Assembly: GCF_000306115.2 (NCBI RefSeq)
Contig: NZ_AKWX02000016.1
Span: 1 to 64,000 of the forward strand
Direction of reading: 5' to 3'
Origin: Leptospira wolffii serovar Khorat str. Khorat-H2
GTDB taxonomy: Bacteria; Spirochaetota; Leptospiria; Leptospirales; Leptospiraceae
Length of the DNA: 64,000 nt
Shown: positions 27,811 through 39,330 of the stretch, piece after piece
Layout of the letters: each line of letters begins with the position of its first letter
Numbering within the stretch: position 1 is the stretch's first letter
Position numbers and translations under genes: made by a program
Notes under the pieces: model-generated
The model's input: the letters and a program-made list of their open reading frames with translations, nothing else
Told to the model about the DNA's origin: nothing
The model's database searches: none

Positions 27811-28587
27811 TCAGGCATAACGTAAGATCAGTTTTCCTTCTTTCCATACTTGGAATTCTCCGGGAAGGAAACTGGTCCAAATCTCGTTTTGTGTCAAAGG
27901 AGTGGTTGCCAGTACCGTCACCACATCCTTCTGCCCGGTATGTTTTCTGAAATCCACGGTCATATCCGCGTCGATCAGTCGCGCTTCTCCGAAAGGTGCT
28001 GTTCGGGTGATATAAACCAATTTCGTGGAGCAATAGGCGAATAGAAATTTGGAATCGGAGAGTAGAATATTCGAAACGCCTTTTTTGCCAAGCTGAGACA
28101 ATAAAATTCGTATCTCGGAAGAGAGCAGATTCTCGTCTTTCGGACGGGTGCGAAACTTCTTCTTTAATTTAGATAGGATCCAGCAAAAAGCGTACTCGCT
28201 GTCCGTTGTTCCTACAGGGAGATAATCTCCCAAAGCTTCCTTTTTAATCCCTTTCAACTGGCCGTTATGAGCGAAGGTCCAATAGCTTCCCCAAAGTTCT
28301 CGAAGGAAAGGATGGGTATTTTTCAGATCCACCTTGCCCCGATTCGCTTTTCGGATATGGGAAATTACGATATGACTCCGGATCGGATAGGTGCGAACGA
28401 GTTCCGCCAGAGGAGAATCTACGCTGGGTTGGGGATCCTGGAAGACTCTGCATCCCTTACCCTCATAAAATGCGATCCCCCATCCGTCTTTATGCGGCCC
28501 GGTTTTTCCTCCTCTTTGGGCAAGACCGGTAAAGCTAAAGCAGATGTCTGTAGGAACATTTGCGCTCATTCCGAGCAATTCACACAT
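27811..28587 (-). CDS. Class II glutamine amidotransferase (YafJ-like)
   Basis: The N-terminus MCELLGMSA provides the catalytic cysteine as residue 2, as in Ntn-type class II amidotransferases. [24 protein letters not shown] and [11 protein letters not shown] are the glutamine-binding motifs. At 258 residues it is a stand-alone domain of the YafJ family, with no synthetase domain fused. It would release ammonia from glutamine for an unknown acceptor. The start ATG at 28587 is firm: AGAGGA lies 6 bases upstream. It is divergent from a glycosyltransferase across a 50-bp gap carrying a palindrome. Confidence 0.85.
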   Translation of the reverse strand: MCELLGMSANVPTDICFSFTGLAQRGGKTGPHKDGWGIAFYEGKGCRVFQDPQPSVDSPLAELVRTYPIRSHIVISHIRKANRGKVDLKNTHPFLRELWGSYWTFAHNGQLKGIKKEALGDYLPVGTTDSEYAFCWILSKLKKKFRTRPKDENLLSSEIRILLSQLGKKGVSNILLSDSKFLFAYCSTKLVYITRTAPFGEARLIDADMTVDFRKHTGQKDVVTVLATTPLTQNEIWTSFLPGEFQVWKEGKLILRYA

Positions 28588-28623
28588 ATCTTTTCCTCTG
28601 TTATAATGAAATAATTATCACTA

Positions 28624-28638
28624 AAGTGAATTTCACTT
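28624..28638. promoter_or_regulatory. Palindromic operator candidate between divergent genes
   Basis: A perfect 15-base palindrome (AAGTGAA, T, TTCACTT) lies in the 50-bp divergent spacer next to a TATAAT at 28602-28607. It overlaps the first possible TTG start of the glycosyltransferase. That makes a downstream start for that gene more likely if the site is an operator. Confidence 0.35.
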
Positions 28639-29835
28639 GTCCAGGACTTTTTTCCTTAGGCGGAAAGACGTAATCCTTGCCGAATTCTCGCTCCAGGACC
28701 AATTTGATCGGGTGATTCTTCATATCGACACGGAAACCGGCTGGAGAGGAGGAGAAAGGCAGCTTTTTCTTCTGGCAGAAGGTTTAAAAAAACGCAAAAT
28801 TTCTCAACTCATACTTTGCCGTCCTGGTTCCGCTTTGGAATCGCGCTGCCAAGAAGTAGGACTTCCTACAGTTACTCTCCCTTTAAAAGGAGAATGGGAC
28901 TTCGGCTCCGTAAAAGCGCTCCGGCAACTGATCGCCGAAAAAGGGATCCGTCTTATTCATGCGCATACCGCAAAGGCGCATTCCATCGCCTGGATGGCCA
29001 AAGATAAACTGCCGGATGTTAAGCTCGTCGTTTCCAGAAGAGTGGACTTTAAGATCAGAAAGAACTGGTTCAGCAAAAGAAAATACGTTTCGGATCGTGT
29101 GGATCTTTTTCTCTCCGTTTCGAATAAGATCCGAGAGATACTTTTGGAGGGAGGAATCGATCCTTCCAAGGTAGTGACCGTTTATAGCGGTGTCGATCTG
29201 GCCCAGTCCAAGAAGCAACCGGATCCGTCCCTCTTGAGAAAGGAATTCCGGATCGAGAAGGACGAGATCGTGATCGGAAACGTGGCCGCGTTAGTCGATC
29301 ATAAGGACCAAAAGACGCTATTGAACGCTCTCTCTCTGATACAGACGGATAAGAAGTTCAAGGTATTGATCGTGGGTGAAGGACCCCTTAGGAAAGAGTT
29401 GGAAGGAATCGCATCCGAAAGAAAGCTTTTGGATAAGGTGATTTTTACGGGGTTCCGGGACGATATTCCGGAGCTACTTTCCCTATTCGATATCTTCACT
29501 CTGACTTCCAAGGAGGAAGGACTCGGGACCTCCGTATTGGATGCGATGGCTACGGGATTGCCCGTCGTCGCTACCAGGGGGGGAGGCATCGCCGAAATGC
29601 TGACCGAAGGAAAGGGGGCTTTTCTTGCGTCCGTGGGAGATTCGGCCTCTCTCGCAAAACATTATAAAATTCTATTAGAAGATCCTAAATTAAGAAAGTC
29701 TATGGGAACCTTTAACAAGGAATCAGTGAAGAGATTCTCCGTGAAGAATACAATTAAGAAGACGGAATTGGCGTACTACAGTCTTTTGGGAGAGGAATTG
29801 TATTCTTCTTCGAAGAATAAACCGGGAGCCGCAGC

Positions 29836-29839
<4 letters not shown>
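28637..29839 (+). CDS. Glycosyltransferase family 4
   Basis: GT-B glycosyltransferase of up to 400 residues: [20 protein letters not shown] (N-terminal glycine-rich loop), [16 protein letters not shown], then the donor domain with [27 protein letters not shown] and the ExE region [20 protein letters not shown]. It probably builds envelope polysaccharide or LPS. The start is uncertain: TTG 28637 gives the longest frame but has no Shine-Dalgarno and sits in a palindrome. GTG 28712 ([10 protein letters not shown]) fits family N-termini better. It overlaps polA by 4 bp (ATGA), so both are likely on one transcript. Confidence 0.8.
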
Positions 29840-32580
<2,741 letters not shown>

Positions 32581-32642
32581 ATATCAGAATTCCGTGCTTG
32601 TAAATCGGGCCGGTGTATGCCTTAAATAATTCCGGAAAAAAG

Positions 32643-33602
32643 ATGGAATCGCCTCTGGACCGAAAAGAATTTTTGAAGAGGTCCGCTGCAGTTTTTCTAG
32701 GACTTGCGGCGAGCGGTAGTTCGTATCGATCCGTATTTGCCCAAACGAAACAAGGAGCTCCTTCCATGCTGAAACGGAAAATTCCTAAAACGGGGGAAGA
32801 GATTCCTGCGATAGGATTGGGAACTTGGCAGACTCTGGACGTGGATCCGGATCCTTCTTCTCTCGCTCCATTGCAGGAAGTGATTTCCGAATTTATCCAA
32901 AGAGGCGGAAGGGTTTTGGATTCTTCTCCTATGTACGGTAGATCCGAGGAGATCTTCGGACTTTTGTCCCGGAATTTGTCCGAAGAGGATCGTAAAAAAT
33001 TCTTCTTGGCCACCAAGGTCTGGACTCGGGGAGAAACTTCCGGTAAGTCCCAGATAGAAGCGTCCTTCCGGAAGATGAAGACCGATAAGATAGATCTATT
33101 CCAAATCCATAATTTACTCGATACCGAGGTTCATCTCAAGACTTTAAGGACCTTGAGGGACAAAGGTCGGATTCGTTATATCGGGCTAACTCATTTTACC
33201 TCCTCCGCTTTCGGAGAGATGGAGAGAATCGCAAATAAGGAAAAGCCGGATTTTTTACAGATCCCGTATTCGGTCATTACTCGAGAGGCGGAGAATCGGA
33301 TTCTCCCCTTCGCGCAAGAGAACGGAATCGCGGTCCTAATCAATCGCCCTTTCGAAGAAGGGGCGTTGTTCAGAAGGTCTAAAGGTAAGACGGTGCCGGA
33401 ATATTTTCAACAATGGGATTGCTCGAGCTTTGCTCAGATTTTTCTGAAATATCTGCTCTCTCATCCCGGGGTCACCTGCGTCATTCCCGCTACCGCGAAG
33501 ATTTCCCATCTGAGAGACAATTTGGGTGCCGGGATAGGAAAGTTTCCGGAAGGCAAGGAAAGGAAAGTTTTCCTAGAAAACCTTTTGGATGCCTTGGATT
33601 AA
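32643..33602 (+). CDS. Aldo/keto reductase with Tat-like leader
   Basis: Starts at ATG 32643 (319 residues). The leader LDRKEFLKRSAAVFLGLAAS looks like a twin-arginine-type signal, but with Arg-Lys in place of Arg-Arg. The AKR barrel follows from residue 45: IGLGTWQT, DSSPMYGRSE (catalytic Asp and Tyr), FLATKVW (Lys), DLFQIHNLLD (His), and C-terminal VIPATAKISHLRDNL for NADPH binding. All four catalytic residues are there. The enzyme reduces aldehydes or ketones with NAD(P)H. Export of such a cofactor enzyme would normally need Tat. The substrate is unknown. Confidence 0.85.
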   Translation: MESPLDRKEFLKRSAAVFLGLAASGSSYRSVFAQTKQGAPSMLKRKIPKTGEEIPAIGLGTWQTLDVDPDPSSLAPLQEVISEFIQRGGRVLDSSPMYGRSEEIFGLLSRNLSEEDRKKFFLATKVWTRGETSGKSQIEASFRKMKTDKIDLFQIHNLLDTEVHLKTLRTLRDKGRIRYIGLTHFTSSAFGEMERIANKEKPDFLQIPYSVITREAENRILPFAQENGIAVLINRPFEEGALFRRSKGKTVPEYFQQWDCSSFAQIFLKYLLSHPGVTCVIPATAKISHLRDNLGAGIGKFPEGKERKVFLENLLDALD

Positions 33603-33673
33603 TCCTTATTTTGTTTTCCACTTTCCAAGTCATAAGAGTCCGAATACAATAGTTCCGCTTTCGGGAGGCAATC

Positions 33674-34573
33674 ATGTCGCAACAATCTCTTTGGAGAACC
33701 CACGCTTTGGCCTGGAAGGCAGCGGGCTCATTCTTCGAATGGAAAAGAAAGAAACTATTCTATAGAACCTCCGGAGAAGGAGAGGCTCTCTTATTATTGC
33801 ACGGATTTCCCACTTCTTCTTGGGATTGGAAGGATATCTGGGAAGAATTATCACATTCTTATAAATTGTTCGCGTTCGATTATCTGGGCTTCGGATTCTC
33901 CGAAAAACCCAAATCAGGAAGGTATTCCATCTTCGAATACGCCGACCAGGCGGAAGACTTCCTACAAGAAATGGGCGTGGAGAAAGTGCATATTCTCGCC
34001 CACGACTTGGGAGATACGGTGGCTCAGGAATTGATAGCACGTTATAGGGAAAAACTTTCCGGACAAAGAATAGGCGGTCCAGAATTAGCTTCCGTATTTT
34101 TATTAAACGGAGGGATCTTTCCCGAGACACATAAACCTAGAGCTGTGCAGAAATTATTGAACGGTCCTTTCGGTTTTCTCTTTAGTCGTCTGATCAATAA
34201 GGCATCGTTTCGTAAGAGTTTTACGGAAATCTTCGGTGCGGCGACAAAGCCCAGTCAGGAAGAATTGGACGGTTTTTGGGAATGCGTCAGTAACGGAGGA
34301 GGAAATGCGATTTACCATAAGCTGATCCGTTACATGAGAGAAAGAAAAAGTTTCAGGGATAGATGGGTGGGTTCCATTCTAGACTGTCCCGTTCCTTTCG
34401 CGTTCGCAGACGGTCTTGCCGATCCGGTGAGTGGAAAGCATGTTGTGGATCGACTGAGAGAGTTTCGACCCGAGTCAAAGATCTACGAGTTTCACGGTAT
34501 CGGTCATTATCCGCAAACCGAAGCGCCTGACTCGGTACTTAGAGCATACAAGGACTTTAGAACGAGCGTTTAG
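33674..34573 (+). CDS. Alpha/beta hydrolase, bacterial MEST homologue
   Basis: A 299-residue hydrolase: oxyanion motif LLLHGFPTSSWDW (residues 41-53), nucleophile elbow HILAHDLGDTVAQE with Asp111 as nucleophile (as in epoxide hydrolases and dehalogenases), cap domain, acid near DGLADPV and catalytic His in GIGHYPQTEAP. The segments HDLGDTVAQEL, NGGIFPETHKPRAVQKLLN, YMRERKSFRDRWVGSI and GHYPQTE match, from memory, those of vertebrate MEST (PEG1) more closely than ordinary dehalogenases. Start ATG 33674 has GGGAGG 5 bases upstream. An Asp-nucleophile enzyme acting on an epoxide or haloalkane is possible; MEST's own substrate is debated. Confidence 0.85.
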   Translation: MSQQSLWRTHALAWKAAGSFFEWKRKKLFYRTSGEGEALLLLHGFPTSSWDWKDIWEELSHSYKLFAFDYLGFGFSEKPKSGRYSIFEYADQAEDFLQEMGVEKVHILAHDLGDTVAQELIARYREKLSGQRIGGPELASVFLLNGGIFPETHKPRAVQKLLNGPFGFLFSRLINKASFRKSFTEIFGAATKPSQEELDGFWECVSNGGGNAIYHKLIRYMRERKSFRDRWVGSILDCPVPFAFADGLADPVSGKHVVDRLREFRPESKIYEFHGIGHYPQTEAPDSVLRAYKDFRTSV

Positions 34574-34680
34574 TTTCGCTCGTTCCTAGAATTGATAATT
34601 TCTAGGTCGGATTCTCTCGGTATTATTTCCTTGAAAAAAGGGTGAAATCTGACAGGCTGTGAAGAAAGCGAAAGATCCTC

Positions 34681-35502
34681 ATGGCTAGAGTTGCGTACAA
34701 TAATCCGCGTTTCTTCGATTTCGTTTACGACGACTTCCTTTGTGCGGCCGTGGACTCTCATATGGCCGATTCCGGCGTTCTATTCCATTCTCTTACTAGG
34801 GAAAGCGTCTGGGAACTCTTCGAAATCACCGGAGTCATATCCGAGTTAAAGAAGAGAGGTTACGATTCTCTTTCTTTGGAGTTATCCGGAAGCGACGATA
34901 CCTATCAGAAGGTGACACTCTCCTGGCAGAACGAAATTCTAGTCCATCTAAGATTGAGCATCCAGGAATATAGGATCAGTATCAACGATTACTACTTCAA
35001 GGAAAAGTATCTGGTCATCAATTGGCTACAGACACGTCATCCGAAACAGAAGGGTAAGGAGTTGACTAGATTATATCCCGGGCAGGACGTTCCTGGGCTC
35101 GGGATTTTTCAGGAGATGTCGGATCTGATAGGATTCCTGATTATCTCTTTGAGATTGAACGGGGCCGTGATTCGTCCCGAGTATTTTCACGACGCTGTTC
35201 TATTCTCACGCAAGTTCCATTTTTTGGAACCCGAATCCAAGGCGATGTTCTTGGCTCTGAAGAACGCGTTTCCCAAACATTCCATTCGTGCGATCTCCAC
35301 TCTCTTGCAAAGCGGTAAGATCATGGATGCGAAGAGAGGGATTCTAGAATGGAAACCGATAGAGATGATTCTCTTTTTGGAAAAGACTTTGAATTTCTTC
35401 GTATTCAATCGCAAGTTCCAGAAGAAAGTTCAGAAGCTCGCATCTACTTATAAATTGTCCCTATTGGAAGGGGCCGAGGACGAATTAGGACTAAACACTT
35501 AG
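34681..35502 (+). CDS. Conserved hypothetical protein
   Basis: A 273-residue soluble protein without signal peptide or membrane helix and with no domain I recognise. It is rich in aromatic and hydrophobic residues (NPRFFDFVYDDFLCAAVDSH, YYFKEKYLVINWLQT) and has a C-terminal helical part (FLEKTLNFFVFNRKFQKKVQ). Normal codon use and convincing protein composition throughout support a real gene. It lies between the MEST-like hydrolase and a PilZ protein on the same strand. Whether the three share a transcript is not evident, as there are 100-120-bp gaps. Confidence 0.65.
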   Translation: MARVAYNNPRFFDFVYDDFLCAAVDSHMADSGVLFHSLTRESVWELFEITGVISELKKRGYDSLSLELSGSDDTYQKVTLSWQNEILVHLRLSIQEYRISINDYYFKEKYLVINWLQTRHPKQKGKELTRLYPGQDVPGLGIFQEMSDLIGFLIISLRLNGAVIRPEYFHDAVLFSRKFHFLEPESKAMFLALKNAFPKHSIRAISTLLQSGKIMDAKRGILEWKPIEMILFLEKTLNFFVFNRKFQKKVQKLASTYKLSLLEGAEDELGLNT

Positions 35503-35619
35503 GACTATTTCAAACGTCCGTTACGGAATTATTTTTGCGCGGGATCCGATTTTATTCTCCCGTCATATTTAAGAATAGCGTAGGTTTGGCTATTATCCTT
35601 GTTTCCGGAGGATCCTTGG

Positions 35620-35976
35620 ATGGATAAGAGACAGCAAGTTAGGGTAGTCCCTTTCCCAAAACAGCCCGTCCAGTTGCAGTTGATGGGCAACGGTTTCTTA
35701 GAAATTCTTTTAGCCCAAGACGTGAGCCAAGGCGGTATGGCGGTTCGGGTTCCGCATAAATTCTCCGGATACGATATCCATTCTTCCGTGGAATTGGTCG
35801 TTTCTCTTCCCGGATATAAACCTTTCAAAGCGATGGGTCTTATCAAACACTTAAGCGCTTCCAAAGAAGCCGAAGGAATTTTCGGTCTACAGTTTACGCA
35901 AGTGGACGCGAAAGGAAAACAATTCCTAGGCGATTATGTCCGTAAATTGGCTTCTTTGCGCAGAATGGCCGGCTGA
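35620..35976 (+). CDS. PilZ-domain protein
   Basis: A 118-residue single-domain protein starting MDKRQQVRVVPFPK, with GGAGGA 7 bases upstream of ATG 35620. The PilZ c-di-GMP-binding elements are visible: the arginine-rich N-terminal RQQVR stretch and, about 30 residues later, DVSQGGMAV (D/NxSxxG). Strands VELVVSLPGYKPFKAMGLIK and GIFGLQFTQVD complete the beta-barrel. It probably senses c-di-GMP and acts through a partner; the spacing in the RxxxR part is compact, so binding is likely but not certain. Confidence 0.8.
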   Translation: MDKRQQVRVVPFPKQPVQLQLMGNGFLEILLAQDVSQGGMAVRVPHKFSGYDIHSSVELVVSLPGYKPFKAMGLIKHLSASKEAEGIFGLQFTQVDAKGKQFLGDYVRKLASLRRMAG

Positions 35977-36090
35977 TTTTTCGCAACGTTCCCATAGCCT
36001 AGTCACCGGAATTTCTTTCCCACGTAATCCAAATGTAACGATTCCCATGGATAGATAGAACTATCCTACTATAAAAGGAAAAGGACGACA

Positions 36091-36870
36091 ATGGGATCAG
36101 GAACAGTCCAAAAAAAGGAAAAAGTAGAGCGTAAGCTTGAAGTAAGAATAGCGGAGAATCAGTTGGAGATCGAAAGAACTCTAGCTTTGCGTTACGACGT
36201 ATTTAATTTGGAATTGGGAGAAGGATTGCCTCAATCCGCGGCGACCCGTAAGGACCGCGACGAATACGATTTATTTTGCGATCATTTGATCGTTGTGGAT
36301 AAGAACCGCGACGATATGATCGTAGGAACTTATCGCATTCTCCGCAGAAGCGTTGCGAAAGCCAATATCGGCTTTTATTCAGACAACGAATTCGACATCA
36401 CTAAAATCTATGAACTGGAAAGAGAACCTGCGGAAATCGGACGCAGCTGCGTTCATCCCGAATACAGAGACGGATCCGTGATCTCTCTGCTTTGGGCAGG
36501 ACTGGGGCAGTACATGAAGAAAAATAACATCGGTTATCTTTTCGGATGCGGATCCGTTCACAGCACCGATGCAAACTCCGCTAACGAGGTCTTTGCATTC
36601 TTGAAGGAAAAGAGCGCTCTTGCCGACGGAACTTTCGACGTGACTCCTCTCCGCGGATATGAAATGCCCGGTTTCGATCGGAATTATCAACCCGCAGATA
36701 TAAAAGAAGTCTCCAAGAGAATTCCCGCTTTGATCAAAGGCTATATTCGAGCAGGATCCTTGATCTGCGGAACTCCAGCTTTGGATTCCGTATTCAAGAC
36801 CACCGATTTCTTTATCATCTTCGATATTAAAGACATCGAAGCTCGATACAGCAAACACTACCTAGAGTAG
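36091..36870 (+). CDS. GNAT-fold N-acyltransferase (OlsB-like)
   Basis: A 259-residue protein of the hemolysin/ornithine-lipid acyltransferase family: [23 protein letters not shown] (opening, split here), [25 protein letters not shown], then [20 protein letters not shown] and [20 protein letters not shown]. This matches OlsB-type enzymes that transfer an acyl chain from acyl-ACP to an amino acid amine such as ornithine. No OlsA partner is in the window, so the product may be another acyl-amino acid. Start ATG 36091 follows AAGGA. It is terminated by a clear hairpin. Confidence 0.8.
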   Translation: MGSGTVQKKEKVERKLEVRIAENQLEIERTLALRYDVFNLELGEGLPQSAATRKDRDEYDLFCDHLIVVDKNRDDMIVGTYRILRRSVAKANIGFYSDNEFDITKIYELEREPAEIGRSCVHPEYRDGSVISLLWAGLGQYMKKNNIGYLFGCGSVHSTDANSANEVFAFLKEKSALADGTFDVTPLRGYEMPGFDRNYQPADIKEVSKRIPALIKGYIRAGSLICGTPALDSVFKTTDFFIIFDIKDIEARYSKHYLE

Positions 36871-36891
36871 AAAACATCCTTTGATCTCTCA

Positions 36892-36917
36892 AACAGGCCT
36901 CTAAACGGGGGCCTGTT
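36892..36917 (+). terminator. Rho-independent terminator
   Basis: AACAGGCC and GGCCTGTT form an 8-bp stem, extendable by G-U pairs inside, 20 bp after the OlsB-like stop codon. It is followed by CGATTTATTTCCC. Confidence 0.75.
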
Positions 36918-37040
36918 CGATTTATTTCCCTTCTTTATTTCGATCGGAGCCCAAGGGTTCCCCTTGACCGATTTCTCCCTCGTTATTTTTCTATACTAAA
37001 CCATCTCTCAAACGCGGTTATTCCGGAGTTTGAGCCGTTC

Positions 37041-38135
37041 ATGAATCAAATCGATTTCCAACATCCCAGTTTTAAAGACCAGATCCGATTCTATTCTTTG
37101 GTGATTCTGGCCGGACTTATAATGGCAGTCGGATACTATCTGGGGATTTCCTCCTATTTTCTGGGATGGTTCGCTTTCTGTATTTCCGCGTTTTCCGTCG
37201 CGGGAAACGACGCAGTACAGACTGTAGGAACTTTTATAGAAAGTAAGAAAGCAGTGCATTGGTTTCCCAAAATCGCAGCCTTGGGGAGTCTATTGGCCGC
37301 CGTTTTCACGTACGCTTGGTTTACCGGAAACGGAGAGGTTCATTTCAATCGTTTGGATCATTTTCCTCCCACTACGGAATTTAATCTGATCCAGTTGATT
37401 GCTCCTTTGATTTTAGTGGCGATCACTCGCATGAGGTCTCCGATCTCAACGACCTTTCTTATTCTCGGCCTTTTCGGCGGACAGAATATAGAGAAGATGC
37501 TTACGAAATCCTTTTTGGGATATATGATCGCTTTCGGTACCGCATTGCTCGTTTGGGGAATTCTAGTAAAAGTCGATCCTAAGGAATATTACGACGACCA
37601 TATGCCCGATCCTAGAACGGAAAGAAAATGGGCGATCTTACAATGGTTCTCCACACTTTTTTTGTGGGGCGCTTGGTTGGCCCAAGACGCGGCCAATATA
37701 GTCGTATATCTTCCCAGACAATTGAATTTTTGGGAATTGGGATTAGCGGTTTCGGTACTCGTTCTTGCATTAGGAATCATATTATATACCAACGGCGGAA
37801 CCATTCAGGAAATCGTCACGGAGAAATCCGATATCCAATGGTCCAAAGCCGCGACGATCGTCGACATGGTATATGCATGTATTTTAATATTCTTCCAGAA
37901 GATCAGCAATATGCCCATGTCCACCACTTGGGTTTTTTTAGGGATGCTTGCGGGACGGGAAATCGTATTGAATTTTCTCACCTATAGGGACGCGCCTTAT
38001 CTGGAGACTTTTCGTAAAGTGGGTAAGGACGTTTTTCTAGCTTCCTTGGGAATCGCAGTCAGTATCCTGATTTTTCTTTTAGCCTCCCAGATTTATCCGG
38101 AAAAGACTTCCTTTCTTCCCCGGTTTTTCCAATAG
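37041..38135 (+). CDS. PiT-family-like membrane transporter
   Basis: A 364-residue polytopic protein with about nine to ten hydrophobic helices. Traces of the inorganic phosphate transporter (PiT) inverted repeat are seen: FSVAGNDAVQTVGTFI (canonical GANDVANA) near residue 55, RMRSPISTTFLILGLFGG near 135, and the second-half AQDAANIVVYLPRQ and ISNMPMSTTWVFLGMLAGRE near 305. It is shorter and more divergent than PitA, so phosphate, sulfate or another anion is possible. No PhoU-like gene adjoins it. Start ATG at 37041. Confidence 0.7.
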   Translation: MNQIDFQHPSFKDQIRFYSLVILAGLIMAVGYYLGISSYFLGWFAFCISAFSVAGNDAVQTVGTFIESKKAVHWFPKIAALGSLLAAVFTYAWFTGNGEVHFNRLDHFPPTTEFNLIQLIAPLILVAITRMRSPISTTFLILGLFGGQNIEKMLTKSFLGYMIAFGTALLVWGILVKVDPKEYYDDHMPDPRTERKWAILQWFSTLFLWGAWLAQDAANIVVYLPRQLNFWELGLAVSVLVLALGIILYTNGGTIQEIVTEKSDIQWSKAATIVDMVYACILIFFQKISNMPMSTTWVFLGMLAGREIVLNFLTYRDAPYLETFRKVGKDVFLASLGIAVSILIFLLASQIYPEKTSFLPRFFQ

Positions 38136-38266
38136 GGATCGGACTTTATTCGAAAGGGAATAAAACCCGACTTCCTTCTGTCTCGAATCTTCAAAAAGCA
38201 TATATATAAGTTGATTGGAGAAAATTCCGACAACTTCATGTAGGAACTATCTTCACTGGATTTAGA

Positions 38267-39307
38267 ATGTACCGAAATTTTAGAATTTTTATCGTATTCT
38301 CCTTACTCTTGGTCGTCGGCTTTGCGAATTCTTTCGCGCAAGCTCCGGTAAAAAAGAACGATTCGAAGTCCGACTCTCCTTACGTCCAAATCGATGGAAA
38401 GAAATTCACCCTTTCCGATGTGGAAAAAGAAATGAGTAGGGAATACAAGCAGTTAGTCCAAGAGACACAAGAGCGTTTATTTCGCTTACTCCTCGATTTA
38501 GGCGTGCAAAAATTAATGCGTATGGAAGCTAAAGAAAGAAACGTTTCCCTCCAGGAGTATTACGGTCAGATCGACAAGAGCGTGTCTCCACCTACGACCG
38601 AAGAATTGCAATCCCTGTATGCTGGGCTAAAGCAAGGCGGACAATTGAGCGAAAGCTTCGAAGATGTTCGGACGCAACTCGGCGATTACATTCTTTCCGA
38701 AAAAAAGGAAGAAGCCAAACAAAAGGAAATCGAAAGACTAAAGAAGAAGTTTCGATTCGTTTCTAGTAGGGAGGATCGATCCGTTTCGGAAGTGAATATC
38801 CAGGGAGAACCTTTCAGAGGAAAGGCCGATGCGCAGATTACGATAGTCGAATTCTCCGACTTCGAATGTCCTTTTTGTAGAAGATCCCAGGCAACCGCAC
38901 GACAGTTAAGGGCCAAATACGGAGATCGTATCAAATGGGTTTTTAAGGACTTTCCGTTGAGCTTTCACCAAAGAGCGATGGATGCACACATTTCCGCAAA
39001 CTGTGTACATAAACAGAGTAAGGAAAAATACTGGGCCTATTTCGATATTCTATTCACCGAGAATCGGACCTCGGATATTCTCACTCCCGATTGGCTGGAT
39101 GCAAGGGTGAAAGAATTGGATTTGGATCTATCGAAATACAAGGCCTGCGTTGCGGACGATGCGATTCGAAAGGAAATCGAAGAAGACATGGCCGAAGGAG
39201 TTCGCTTGGGAATCGAAGGAACTCCTACGTTTTATATCAACGGTCGCAAATTGGTCGGATCCATGCCGATCGAATCTTTCGAAGAACTCTTGGAATCGAT
39301 CCGATAA
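38267..39307 (+). CDS. Exported DsbA-like thiol oxidoreductase with SurA-like N-terminus
   Basis: A 346-residue periplasmic protein. Signal peptide at residues 1-25 (FSLLLVVGFANSFA-QA). Residues 38-165 are helical and charged (VQIDGKKFTLSDVEKEMSRE, RLLLDLGVQKLMRMEAKERN), like the N-terminal chaperone part of SurA/PrsA. Residues 185-346 are a DsbA/DsbG-type thioredoxin fold with active site CPFC (Cys201, Cys204) and the cis-proline loop GTPTFYINGR. The layout suggests binding of unfolded envelope proteins together with disulfide formation or isomerisation. Start ATG 38267 with GGA at good spacing. Confidence 0.85.
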   Translation: MYRNFRIFIVFSLLLVVGFANSFAQAPVKKNDSKSDSPYVQIDGKKFTLSDVEKEMSREYKQLVQETQERLFRLLLDLGVQKLMRMEAKERNVSLQEYYGQIDKSVSPPTTEELQSLYAGLKQGGQLSESFEDVRTQLGDYILSEKKEEAKQKEIERLKKKFRFVSSREDRSVSEVNIQGEPFRGKADAQITIVEFSDFECPFCRRSQATARQLRAKYGDRIKWVFKDFPLSFHQRAMDAHISANCVHKQSKEKYWAYFDILFTENRTSDILTPDWLDARVKELDLDLSKYKACVADDAIRKEIEEDMAEGVRLGIEGTPTFYINGRKLVGSMPIESFEELLESIR

Positions 39308-39330
39308 AACCCCGACTCGAATATTCGATA

